Both the position numbers and the translations under genes were made by a program. From positions 1-64,000 of the forward strand of contig CAZIDP010000023.1 of NCBI GenBank assembly GCA_964537975.1: 64,000 nucleotides of DNA. Direction: 5' to 3'. Under the pieces are notes generated by a model. It saw only the letters and a list, made by a program, of their open reading frames with translations. It was not told where the DNA came from and did not search any database. Shown here piece by piece: positions 28,669 through 37,237 of the stretch. Numbering within the stretch: the first letter of the stretch is position 1; each line of letters opens with the position of its first letter. The DNA is from SCBR16-9 sp964537975. GTDB taxonomy: Bacteria > Hydrogenedentota > Hydrogenedentia > Hydrogenedentales > SCBR16-9.

Positions 28669-30573
28669 TCAAGCAGCGGTACTGCCTGTACCATCTCCCC
28701 CTTGTTGATGATATTTTTCAACATAAATATGCAGCACAGCAATATCGGCGGCCCGAACTCCCATGACGCGGGAGGCTTGTCCAAAATTTACTGGTCGGAT
28801 AGCTTTCAATTGATCCTTACTTTCACGTGGTAAGCCGGGTATGCCTTCATAATCCAGCCCAGAGGGGATGATTTTGTTTTCAGCGCGTTTGAAGCGATCA
28901 ATATCTCGCTGTTGACGTTCGATGTACCCATTATACTTCACACGGATTTCGACTTGCTCAGCCGCCTCAAATGGAATAAGCAAGTCTGGCGGTGCCAGCT
29001 CCCAGACGTCTTTCAAGGTTATTTTAGGACGCCGCAACAATTGATCGGCTGGTTGCGTTTCATTAATAGGTTCACTATCACAAGCTTTAAGATAACAGTT
29101 TACCGTATCAGAGGGAGCTATCATAACTTTGGACAAGCGCTGAATTTCAGCCTGAATAGTGTCTTCCCTGACGCGTATCTGCTCAAGTAAAACATCATTA
29201 TTAAAGCCATATTTTGCCATACGCACGTCCGCATTGTCATGACGCAAATGAAGCCGATATTCAGCTCGGGATGTAAAAAGACGATACGGCTCAATTACCC
29301 CACGCGTTACCAGATCGTCCACCAATACTCCCAGATAGGCTTCGCTTCTTGGAATATACATGGGTTCCCTGCCGTCGAGTTTGCGAACCGCATTAAGTGC
29401 ACTGTATAAACCCAGGGCTGCTGCCTCCTCGTAACCGGAAGTGCCACAAATTTGGCCAGCATGATATAAGCCATCGACCAATTTGGTTTCCAAAGTCAGC
29501 TTCAATTGGGTTGGCGGTATAAAATCATATTCAACTGCATACCCTGGTCGAATGATTTCCGCTTCTTCCAGTCCTGGAACTGTATGGAGGAATTTCAATT
29601 GAACATCTTCGGGCAAGCTGGTTGAAAGGCCGTTCACATACACTTCAGAAGTCATTAAACCTTCCGGTTCAAGAAAAATACGGTGTTCAATTTTTTCTGG
29701 AAAACGCATCACTTTGTCTTCAATACTCGGACAATAACGGGCGCCAATCCCTTCAATTTTTCCAGAAAATAGCGGAGACCGATCAAGGTTCTGGCGAATT
29801 ACTTCATGGGTATGCTCATTGGAATAGGTGAGCCAGCAAGATATTTTGTTCGGATTAAATCCATCAATCGGTGTAGAGAACGAAAATGGCCGGGGCATGT
29901 CATCACCATTTTGCGCTTGCATAGAGGAAGTATCGATACTTCTTTTGTGGATTCGGGGCACTGTACCAGTTTTCATACGACCAACTTCAAAACCAATGCG
30001 TCGATAGGTCTGAGAAAGTGCATCGGCTGGTTGGTCCCCTCCGCGACCGCCATCAATGGTTTTCATGCCAAAATGCAATCGTCCACCTAAAAACGTACCT
30101 GTACAAACGATGACACACTGCGCGGTAATTTCATTACCGACAGAAGTAATAATTCCACAGACGACAGGATTATGACCTGGTTTTTCTTGAAGAATTAAAT
30201 CCTGTACCTCTAGTTGTTTCAAGGTCAGGTTCGGTGTTTCATCACATACCCGCTTCATGTCGAACTGGTACATGATACGATCCGCCTGTGCCCGGGGGGA
30301 ATGTACAGCAGGCCCTTTGGAACGATTCAACATTTTGTATTGAATCCCGGTGCGATCAATGCAACGGCCCATCTCCCCCCCCATGGCATCAATCTCTCGG
30401 ACGAGCTGCCCCTTGGCAATGCCGCCAATAGCGGGATTGCATGGCATTTTGCCAATATCGTCAAGTTTCATCGTGGCAAGCAATGTTTTTTTACCCATCC
30501 GGGCGCTTGCGAGTGCCGCTTCGATTCCTGCGTGTCCCCCACCAATCACAATGATGTCATAGTCTCTGTTCAT
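28669..30573 (-). CDS. mnmG: tRNA uridine-5-carboxymethylaminomethyl modification enzyme
   Basis: 634 residues, standard MnmG (GidA) length. The FAD site IIVIGGGHAGIEAALA opens the protein, and CNPAIGGIAKGQLVREIDAMGG and SPRAQADR are family signatures; EGIPGLPRESKDQL and MGVRAADIAVL mark the C-terminal MnmE/tRNA-binding part. With MnmE it modifies the wobble uridine of some tRNAs. mnmE is not in the window. The hppA terminator lies upstream, so mnmG has its own promoter in 30574-30730. Confidence 0.96.
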   Translation of the reverse strand: MNRDYDIIVIGGGHAGIEAALASARMGKKTLLATMKLDDIGKMPCNPAIGGIAKGQLVREIDAMGGEMGRCIDRTGIQYKMLNRSKGPAVHSPRAQADRIMYQFDMKRVCDETPNLTLKQLEVQDLILQEKPGHNPVVCGIITSVGNEITAQCVIVCTGTFLGGRLHFGMKTIDGGRGGDQPADALSQTYRRIGFEVGRMKTGTVPRIHKRSIDTSSMQAQNGDDMPRPFSFSTPIDGFNPNKISCWLTYSNEHTHEVIRQNLDRSPLFSGKIEGIGARYCPSIEDKVMRFPEKIEHRIFLEPEGLMTSEVYVNGLSTSLPEDVQLKFLHTVPGLEEAEIIRPGYAVEYDFIPPTQLKLTLETKLVDGLYHAGQICGTSGYEEAAALGLYSALNAVRKLDGREPMYIPRSEAYLGVLVDDLVTRGVIEPYRLFTSRAEYRLHLRHDNADVRMAKYGFNNDVLLEQIRVREDTIQAEIQRLSKVMIAPSDTVNCYLKACDSEPINETQPADQLLRRPKITLKDVWELAPPDLLIPFEAAEQVEIRVKYNGYIERQQRDIDRFKRAENKIIPSGLDYEGIPGLPRESKDQLKAIRPVNFGQASRVMGVRAADIAVLHIYVEKYHQQGGDGTGSTAA

Positions 30574-30727
30574 AAAAAAAAAGTTACCAACTCCGGTATA
30601 AAATATTACTGAAGGATTATTGAGCTGAAGGGTTATTGAATAGCGTTGTAAGGTATCGGTATTGACCAGTCAAGGTTAAGTATTTTAGCACATTTAAGCA
30701 CAAAGTAAATAACATGGAACTGGCGCT

Positions 30728-30757
30728 ATAAAAAAAACCCTCCGAAAAGGAGGGTTT
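30728..30757 (-). terminator. Rho-independent terminator of hppA
   Basis: Perfect 9-bp stem AAACCCTCC with GGAGGGTTT and a 5-nt loop, followed on the minus strand by a T-run of eight. It lies about 30 bases after the hppA stop. Confidence 0.93.
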
Positions 30758-30788
30758 GTAAGACACGGCTATGCTAAATAATACGAAA

Positions 30789-32861
30789 CTAGATAAAAAT
30801 TGGTGCCAACACCAATGAAATTACACACATCAGCTTGATGAGAATGTTGATAGATGGCCCAACAGTATCTTTCAATGGGTCCCCGACAGTATCACCGACA
30901 ACAGAAGCTTTGTGGGCTTCAGAATTTTTACCGCCATGATTCCCTTCTTCTATGAACTTTTTGGCATTATCCATTGCGCCACCACTGTTGGCACACTGGA
31001 TTCCCAAAACCACACCCGTAGCGATGGCACCAACCAGCATTCCCGCAAGGGCTTGTGGTCCGAGTATCAATCCCATCACTATGGGAGAAGCAATCGCCAA
31101 CAACCCGGGCATAATCATGCCTTGAATGGCACCTTGCGTAGCAATATCCACACAGGTGCTGCTGTCAGGCATTACCCCTTCTTTCCCTTCTTTTAATCCG
31201 GGAATTTCTCTGAATTGACGACGAACTTCCAAGATCATCATATCGGCACATTTGCCAACTGCCCGGAACAATAATGAGGAGAAGAAGAATGGCAGCATGG
31301 CACCAATCAATATACCAGCCAGCACATAGGGGTCTGCCAACGATACAATATTCTCACCTGTCTGCCCGGTAGCCAACATGAAGGCGCTCAACAATCCAAT
31401 AGCAGCAAACGCGGCACTGCCAATAGCAAAACCTTTACCAATTGCGGCTGTGGTATTACCAACGGAGTCCAGATTATCTGTAATTTCGCGAACTTTCGGG
31501 TCCATGTGGCTCATTTCAGCAATACCGCCGGCATTATCTGCAATTGGGCCGTAAGAATCGACAGCCACGACCATGCCGGTTGTTGCCAGCATACCTAATG
31601 CGGCAATAGCCACACCATAGACACCACAAAGGGCATAAGCCAGAATTACAGCAATAGCGAGTACAAGAAGGGGGACGGCCGTACTTTGCATACCAACAGC
31701 AGTACCTTCAGTTACCGTAATTGCCGGACCGGACTCAGAACCTTTAGCAATACATTTTACTGGATTATATTTACTTGATGTGAAATACTCACTGACAAAA
31801 CCAATAATACTCCCCGACACGATACCAAGCACCGCAGCAAGAAATGGTGCATACCAATGGACAATACCATCACGTCCCGGCAGTTCAAAATTGGCCCCGT
31901 ACATATAAGCATATATACCAACACCAATAATGGTTAGAATCCCACTGAGGTAGGTTCCATTCATCAATGCAGCCTGCGGGTTGCTTTGTGCGAATTTTTT
32001 AACATACATCACGCCAATGATGGAGGCGATGATACCAATGGAGGCTACCGCAAATGGAAATCCTCGCACAAACTCGGCTGCTTCCGGAGAGACCGTTGTT
32101 AAACCAATGAACATGGCAGAAGCAATTGCCAAACTGGCAATAATAGAACCAACAAAAGATTCCAGCAAGTCGGCTCCCAAGCCGGCAACATCGCCAACAT
32201 TATCGCCGACATTGTCTGCAATTACTGCTGGATTACGTGGATCGTCTTCGGGTATTCCAGCTTCAACCTTGCCCACCAGATCGGCTCCCATATCGGCGCC
32301 TTTGGTAAAAATACCACCACCTGACCGCGCAAACAACGCGACAAGTGAGGCCCCCATGGCATATCCGTTAACAATAACCGGGTCTCCATTGAAGAGACGA
32401 TAAACAATAATCAACCCAAGCAGGGCAATACCGACTACACCCATACCCATGACGGCACCACCACTTATGGCAACATCAAGCGCACTTTTAATTCCACCAC
32501 TTTCTGCGGCAGCGGCAGTTCTAGCGTTAGAGCGTGTTGCAATAAACATACCCAATATGCCGGCGCTGGAACTGGCGACTGCACCACACACAAATGCGAC
32601 TGCTGTTTTCCAGTTCAAGTTGTAATCAGGAAAAACGACTCCAATGATCACAAATGCCAAGGCAATAATAACCATTAAACTGCCAACATACGTATACTCA
32701 CGTCGCAAAAATGTTGCTGCGCCTTCCTGAACTGATTTTGACAGTTTGGACATCTTTTCGGTACCCTCAGATTTACTCAAAGTATACCGAACCAGATAGA
32801 CTACGAAAAGCAATGCCAGCACGCTTGCTGCAATGCCCATTTTCAAAAACCCTAAACTCAT
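30789..32861 (-). CDS. hppA: Membrane-bound ion-pumping pyrophosphatase
   Basis: 690 residues with about 16 transmembrane helices. The pyrophosphate site GGGIFTKGADMGADLVGKVE and DNVGDNVGDVAGLGADL, and the C-terminal NSGGAMDNAKKFIE and GDTVGDPLKDT, are diagnostic. The position that separates subtypes reads GNTTAAIGKG; Ala there (rather than Lys) points to a potassium-dependent enzyme. Whether it moves protons or sodium ions cannot be told by eye. It saves energy from biosynthetic pyrophosphate. Own promoter lies in the 127 bases after rnc. Confidence 0.95.
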   Translation of the reverse strand: MSLGFLKMGIAASVLALLFVVYLVRYTLSKSEGTEKMSKLSKSVQEGAATFLRREYTYVGSLMVIIALAFVIIGVVFPDYNLNWKTAVAFVCGAVASSSAGILGMFIATRSNARTAAAAESGGIKSALDVAISGGAVMGMGVVGIALLGLIIVYRLFNGDPVIVNGYAMGASLVALFARSGGGIFTKGADMGADLVGKVEAGIPEDDPRNPAVIADNVGDNVGDVAGLGADLLESFVGSIIASLAIASAMFIGLTTVSPEAAEFVRGFPFAVASIGIIASIIGVMYVKKFAQSNPQAALMNGTYLSGILTIIGVGIYAYMYGANFELPGRDGIVHWYAPFLAAVLGIVSGSIIGFVSEYFTSSKYNPVKCIAKGSESGPAITVTEGTAVGMQSTAVPLLVLAIAVILAYALCGVYGVAIAALGMLATTGMVVAVDSYGPIADNAGGIAEMSHMDPKVREITDNLDSVGNTTAAIGKGFAIGSAAFAAIGLLSAFMLATGQTGENIVSLADPYVLAGILIGAMLPFFFSSLLFRAVGKCADMMILEVRRQFREIPGLKEGKEGVMPDSSTCVDIATQGAIQGMIMPGLLAIASPIVMGLILGPQALAGMLVGAIATGVVLGIQCANSGGAMDNAKKFIEEGNHGGKNSEAHKASVVGDTVGDPLKDTVGPSINILIKLMCVISLVLAPIFI

Positions 32862-32988
32862 GGTGCCTTTGTCTCCTTTCTGCTATTACTATGTATCAGA
32901 TTGTGTTTTGGTTGTCAGCCAGCGACAAAGTGATTATCCTGATTGCCAAGCAACTTGGCTGTTGCTCTCACAGGACATGTCATACCAC

Positions 32989-33726
32989 TCAATCATCAGT
33001 ATCAACTATTACCGGAATGCTGTCTTCGTGTTCAAGCGCTTTTCGAGCAGCATTCTGCTCCGCTTCTTTTTTACTCTTGCCAGTCCCCCGCCCCAATGAC
33101 TTTTTTTGTATCAGAACTTCGATCTCAAATTCTTTCTCATGGTCCGGGCCTTCTGATCGAACCACATTAAATATCGGTAAGTTAATCTTGCGGGCCTGAC
33201 ACAAGTTTTGTAACCTGGACTTATAGTCCCATGTCAGGTCAGATTCAGTACAACGAGACAACTCTTCGCCAAAGGCCCTGACAACAAAGTCATGGGCTAT
33301 TTGCCACCCCTTATCTAAATATATTGCACCAATCAGTGCTTCCAGGCAATCCGACAATAATGCCAGTCGGTTTCTGCCACCTGACTGCTCCTCACCTTTT
33401 CCCAGTCGTATTGCCGGTGCCAAGTCCAGACTCTGCGCAACTCGCCCTACACAGCGCCGATTAATAATGCCAGCACGCATACGACTATACTCTCCCGGAG
33501 TACGATTTGGCAAAAAATCAAAGAGGTAATGTGACACAACCAGCCCCAATACCGCATCACCCAAGAATTCCAATGACTCATAATGGGCAACTTGCTCAGT
33601 GTCAATATCGCCTACAGTAGAGGCATGTGTTAATGCCTGATCATATAAATGCCAATTAGCAATCGATACCCCCAGACGCTCAGCCAGTTGATTCAATTCT
33701 AATGCACGTTCAGAATACTCATTCAT
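32989..33726 (-). CDS. rnc: Ribonuclease III
   Basis: 245 residues. The RNase III signature ESLEFLGDAVLGLVVS lies near residue 48 and a second catalytic patch DCLEALIGAIYLD near 126; a double-stranded RNA-binding domain (about 165-235, DYKSRLQNLCQ to GTGKSKKEAEQNAARKAL) closes it. It starts eight bases inside the fabF end, so translation is coupled. Confidence 0.96.
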   Translation of the reverse strand: MNEYSERALELNQLAERLGVSIANWHLYDQALTHASTVGDIDTEQVAHYESLEFLGDAVLGLVVSHYLFDFLPNRTPGEYSRMRAGIINRRCVGRVAQSLDLAPAIRLGKGEEQSGGRNRLALLSDCLEALIGAIYLDKGWQIAHDFVVRAFGEELSRCTESDLTWDYKSRLQNLCQARKINLPIFNVVRSEGPDHEKEFEIEVLIQKKSLGRGTGKSKKEAEQNAARKALEHEDSIPVIVDTDD

Positions 33727-34960
33727 ATTTTCGTAATATTAGCGAAGCGTTATGCCCACCGAATCCCAATGAATTGGACATGGCAATATTAACACGTGCT
33801 TCTCGTGCTTCATTTGCTACAATATCGATATCACATTCAGGATCGGGGGTTTCATAATTTATATTGGGATGGATTATACCATCGCGGATTGACATTACAC
33901 AGGCCAGTGCTTCAACGGCCCCGGCAGCTCCCAATAAGTGACCGACCATGGACTTGGTTGAGCTTGAAGGAGGCATATTATCACCAAAAACTTTGCGTAA
34001 TGCTTTGGCCTCACTGGCATCATTTAATTTCGTACTTGTTCCATGTGGATTAAAGTAATCGACTTCTTCTTTGTTTACTTTCGCGTCACGTAATGCTTCC
34101 AGCATGGCTTCAGCTGGGCCAGAACCATCTGGCCGTGGTGCAGTGATGTGGTATGCATCACAGGTTTCTCCCATGCCTGCTACTTCTGCAAAGATTGGTG
34201 CTCCGCGTTTTTTGGCATGTTCTTCCGTTTCCAAAACAAATGCCCCTGCACCTTCACCCATTACAAATCCACTTCTGTCGGCATCAAATGGGCGACTGCC
34301 AATTTCCGGGGTATCATTCCGATTGCTGCACAATGCTTTCATGGCACAAAAACCGGCTATGGCAAATGGAATTATAGTTGACTCGGAGCCACCTGCCAGC
34401 ATTACATCTGCTTTTCCGGCACGAATCATGTCAGCAGCTGCCCCTATACATTGGGTTGCAGTGGCGCATGCGGTAACAATTGCTTTGTTTGGCCCGTTGA
34501 ACCCATGCCGAATTCCGACGATCCCGGAGGCCATATTGGTGAGACCCTTGGGAATCATCAGGGGTGAAACACGCCGCGCACCACTTTCATGCATACGCAC
34601 AGAATCTTCATTTATTTCCTGGAGACCACCGATTCCAGAGCCGAAGACAACCCCACAACGGTAGGGGTTTTCTTTGCTGATGTCGAATCCTGACTGCTTA
34701 ATAGCCTGGTCTGAAACTTCTACAGCAAATAAAGAATAGCGACTATGTCTGCGTACATCCTTTTGATTCATATCTTCCGGCACAACTTCAGGCGCGATAC
34801 CTGCAATTTTCGAGGGTAGTGCTTCTAAAACAGCCTCGTCGAAAATATCAATATAGCGAATGCCACTTTCACCGGCACACAAACGTTTCCAAAAAGTCTC
34901 TATTTCATTACCAAGTGGAGAGACCACTCCCATACCTGTTATTACAATTTTGCTACCCAT
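33719..34960 (-). CDS. fabF: Beta-ketoacyl-ACP synthase II
   Basis: 413 residues from ATG 34960, where KIVITGMGVVSPLG begins and AGGT-type sequence precedes; 13 more open codons upstream are ignored. The Cys-His-His triad is visible in VTACATATQCIG, PHGTSTKLND and GHLLGAAGAVE. It extends fatty acyl chains on ACP. acpP lies upstream but with a terminator in between, so the usual acpP-fabF cotranscription is partly interrupted. Confidence 0.95.
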   Translation of the reverse strand: MGSKIVITGMGVVSPLGNEIETFWKRLCAGESGIRYIDIFDEAVLEALPSKIAGIAPEVVPEDMNQKDVRRHSRYSLFAVEVSDQAIKQSGFDISKENPYRCGVVFGSGIGGLQEINEDSVRMHESGARRVSPLMIPKGLTNMASGIVGIRHGFNGPNKAIVTACATATQCIGAAADMIRAGKADVMLAGGSESTIIPFAIAGFCAMKALCSNRNDTPEIGSRPFDADRSGFVMGEGAGAFVLETEEHAKKRGAPIFAEVAGMGETCDAYHITAPRPDGSGPAEAMLEALRDAKVNKEEVDYFNPHGTSTKLNDASEAKALRKVFGDNMPPSSSTKSMVGHLLGAAGAVEALACVMSIRDGIIHPNINYETPDPECDIDIVANEAREARVNIAMSNSLGFGGHNASLILRKYE

Positions 34961-35264
34961 ACCTGCCCTTATCATAGTCATGTACCAATGCAAATTCACA
35001 TTGGAAACAGGGTTGATTTAACCATTAATGTGAAGTTTTACGTAATATCATACGCGCCAGGATAAAAAATTCAGTCAAGTCAGCAAAATACCTGTTTGTG
35101 TAACCGACACAAAAAAACAGCCGGTCAAATCGGCCTGCTGTCATGACGAGGCATTATAGAGTAAGCATGCCAAACAGTGCAAACGTGTAGTTCTACAGAA
35201 ATGCCTGATTAGTAATCTTCTTATACGCCAGGAAATAATTTATTACAGATGTTGTTTTATACAT

Positions 35265-35305
35265 AAAAAAGCCCAATCCAAATCAATTACGAATTTGAAT
35301 CAGGC
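35265..35305 (-). terminator. Terminator downstream of acpP
   Basis: On the minus strand, GCCTGATTCAAAT pairs with ATTTGGATTGGGC (13 bp with three G-U pairs) and six T follow. It lies between acpP and fabF. A weaker T-rich hairpin is also visible at about 35106-35145. Confidence 0.75.
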
Positions 35306-35371
35306 ATAATACTGGCGTTCAATCTATAGAAAAAAGCAAAAACCGATGGCTGAGTGCCTTGAACTGTGCTC

Positions 35372-35611
35372 TTAAAGTTTCGATTGAATGTACTTAATCG
35401 CTTCGCCTACTGTTTCTATCTGGTTTGCATCATCATCGATTTCAATGTTGAATTCCTCCTCCAACGCCATCAGCAACTCGGTTATATCCAACGAATCCGC
35501 ACCAAGATCATCAATAAAACTTGCTTCATCAGTTAACTCTTCAGGCTTCCGCTCCAGGCGTTCTGCGATAATGTCCTTGATTTTTGCATCAACATTTCCA
35601 TTTTCGGCCAT
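35372..35611 (-). CDS. acpP: Acyl carrier protein
   Basis: 79 residues from ATG 35611, which has GGGAGGTG at good spacing; the GTG three codons upstream is inside that site. GADSLDITELLMALEEEF carries the phosphopantetheine serine. It holds growing acyl chains in fatty acid and lipid A synthesis. Confidence 0.95.
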   Translation of the reverse strand: MAENGNVDAKIKDIIAERLERKPEELTDEASFIDDLGADSLDITELLMALEEEFNIEIDDDANQIETVGEAIKYIQSKL

Positions 35612-36039
35612 TCCATGCACCTCCCTTCTTTAGCTGGTAAAAATATGGACAGTCAGGCCTTCAATGAACCTGCTGTCCAATGCGCCGCAATTATATACTT
35701 CACCCGGACAAAGTTCAACATTCCCGGATGCATATCTCGACAAGACAACCCACAATCTATCCATTGGTACCTGTTTATTAAAACTATTGATACGTACAAT
35801 TTTCAGGTATGAAAACTCATGTGGTGTGTGATAATTACAAAATGAGAAATTAAATGCTCAATTAATGTATAGTTTATCGGAATAGGTCACAAGGATCAAC
35901 TTTGGATGCTACTTTGGATTCTACATTGGATTCAATTTAAGCTGCTTGGATATCAAGCAACACCTAGCATGGTCATTTTATAAAGTGATGGTTGTTATTC
36001 CATTTTATAACAACCTTACAGGAGGCTTAACAAAACAAT
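35612..36039. promoter_or_regulatory. Divergent region between acpP and TAXI-TRAP genes
   Basis: About 430 bases that must hold both promoters. It contains an imperfect 12-nt tandem repeat (35901-35936), which could bind a regulator of the TRAP genes. No known operator was recognised. Confidence 0.4.
35901..35936. repeat. Three imperfect 12-nt tandem repeats
   Basis: TTTGGATGCTAC, TTTGGATTCTAC and ATTGGATTCAAT follow each other directly, about 105 bases before the TAXI-TRAP start. Confidence 0.6.
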
Positions 36040-37113
36040 ATGAGTTTGGCAAATATGCATCCTAAAACAGATTGTTCATCCAGTTTTTTTTGTGTAAATA
36101 AAATACAACAGGTGATTTACCAACTTGATCGGTGTATCCGATTACGGCCTGCTTTTGCCAGCATATTGTTGGTATCACTGGTTGGTATGCTGTCGTGGTC
36201 AGGCTGCAGCAAAGGTGACACCACTTTCATAACCATTGGAACTGGTGGGTTCACCGGCGTGTACTATCCTGTAGGGGGCTACATTGCGTCATTAATCAAC
36301 GATGGTCACGCCGAACATGGCATAGATGCTTCGGTTGAATCAACAGATGGTTCTGTATTCAATATTAACGCGGTACTGGCGAACAGCATGGAATTCGGAA
36401 TAGCCCAGGCAGACCGCCAATATCAGGCATATACTGGGCAAAATGAATGGGAATCAACAGGCCCCAGAGAAAAACTGCGATCTGTTTGTGGATTATACAC
36501 GGAAATGGTAACACTGGCTGCTGCCGTTGATTCAGGCATCGAGACCATAGCAGACATGCGGGGTAAAACTGTAAACATAGGGAACCCGGGCTCTGGTGAA
36601 AGGGGAAACGCAATTCAGGTACTTTCCGCGGCAGGGATAAATTATCAATCCGACATCAACGCGCAGGGAATCAAGTCATCTGAATCGGCCAAACTATTAC
36701 AGGATGGACGAATCGATGCCTATTTTTTTACTGTAGGTCATCCAGCTGGCTCACTCATGGAGGCCATGTCGGGGCGTCGCCAAATTCGGTTGATTCCCAT
36801 TACCGGCATGGAAAACCTCATAGAAGAAGCACCTTATTATACACAAGGTGTAATCCCGACACGGTATTATCCAAATATGGAAAATGAGCAGGATGTTGAT
36901 ACCATCGGCGTGAAAACAACCATTGTTACCTCTGTGGACGTACCGGAAGCGATTGTTTATGAGGTGACACGCGTTATAGCCGAGAACCTGGAAACATTGA
37001 AGCTTCGACATGAAGCACTCAATGAAATGACACTGGAATCACTGGTGGAAGGGCTGACAGCTCCTCTGCATCCAGGTGCAGAACGCTATTTTAATGAGAT
37101 TGGATTGCTCTGA
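36040..37113 (+). CDS. TAXI-family TRAP transporter solute-binding lipoprotein
   Basis: 357 residues. A long N-terminal lead ends in a lipobox-like LSWSGC around residue 56, followed by TFITIGTGGFTGVYYPVGG, the TAXI-family opening. ESTDGSVFNINAVLANSMEFGIAQAD and the later NIGNPGSGERGN are typical. It binds a small solute outside the inner membrane (TAXI members are linked to dicarboxylates or glutamate) and hands it to the permease 124 bases downstream. AGGAGG lies rather far from the ATG, about 14 bases. Confidence 0.9.
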   Translation: MSLANMHPKTDCSSSFFCVNKIQQVIYQLDRCIRLRPAFASILLVSLVGMLSWSGCSKGDTTFITIGTGGFTGVYYPVGGYIASLINDGHAEHGIDASVESTDGSVFNINAVLANSMEFGIAQADRQYQAYTGQNEWESTGPREKLRSVCGLYTEMVTLAAAVDSGIETIADMRGKTVNIGNPGSGERGNAIQVLSAAGINYQSDINAQGIKSSESAKLLQDGRIDAYFFTVGHPAGSLMEAMSGRRQIRLIPITGMENLIEEAPYYTQGVIPTRYYPNMENEQDVDTIGVKTTIVTSVDVPEAIVYEVTRVIAENLETLKLRHEALNEMTLESLVEGLTAPLHPGAERYFNEIGLL

Positions 37114-37156
37114 AGCGAAGCCTGGTATGCCACCAAGGCCCATTCAATCTGCATAT

Positions 37157-37182
37157 ATAAATGGTCTTCATAAATGGTCTTC
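37157..37182. repeat. Perfect 13-nt tandem duplication
   Basis: ATAAATGGTCTTC occurs twice end to end in the spacer between the solute-binding protein and the TRAP permease. It may be a slippage event or a binding site. Confidence 0.7.
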
Positions 37183-37237
37183 AAGTTTTACGATCTTCCA
37201 AAATAACACCCCTAACTAACAAATTTGCGATTGACAC

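Noticed and set aside
35106..35145. Second T-rich hairpin between acpP and fabF as a separate terminator
   Set aside because: The stem is broken by bulges; mentioned only with the stronger neighbour.
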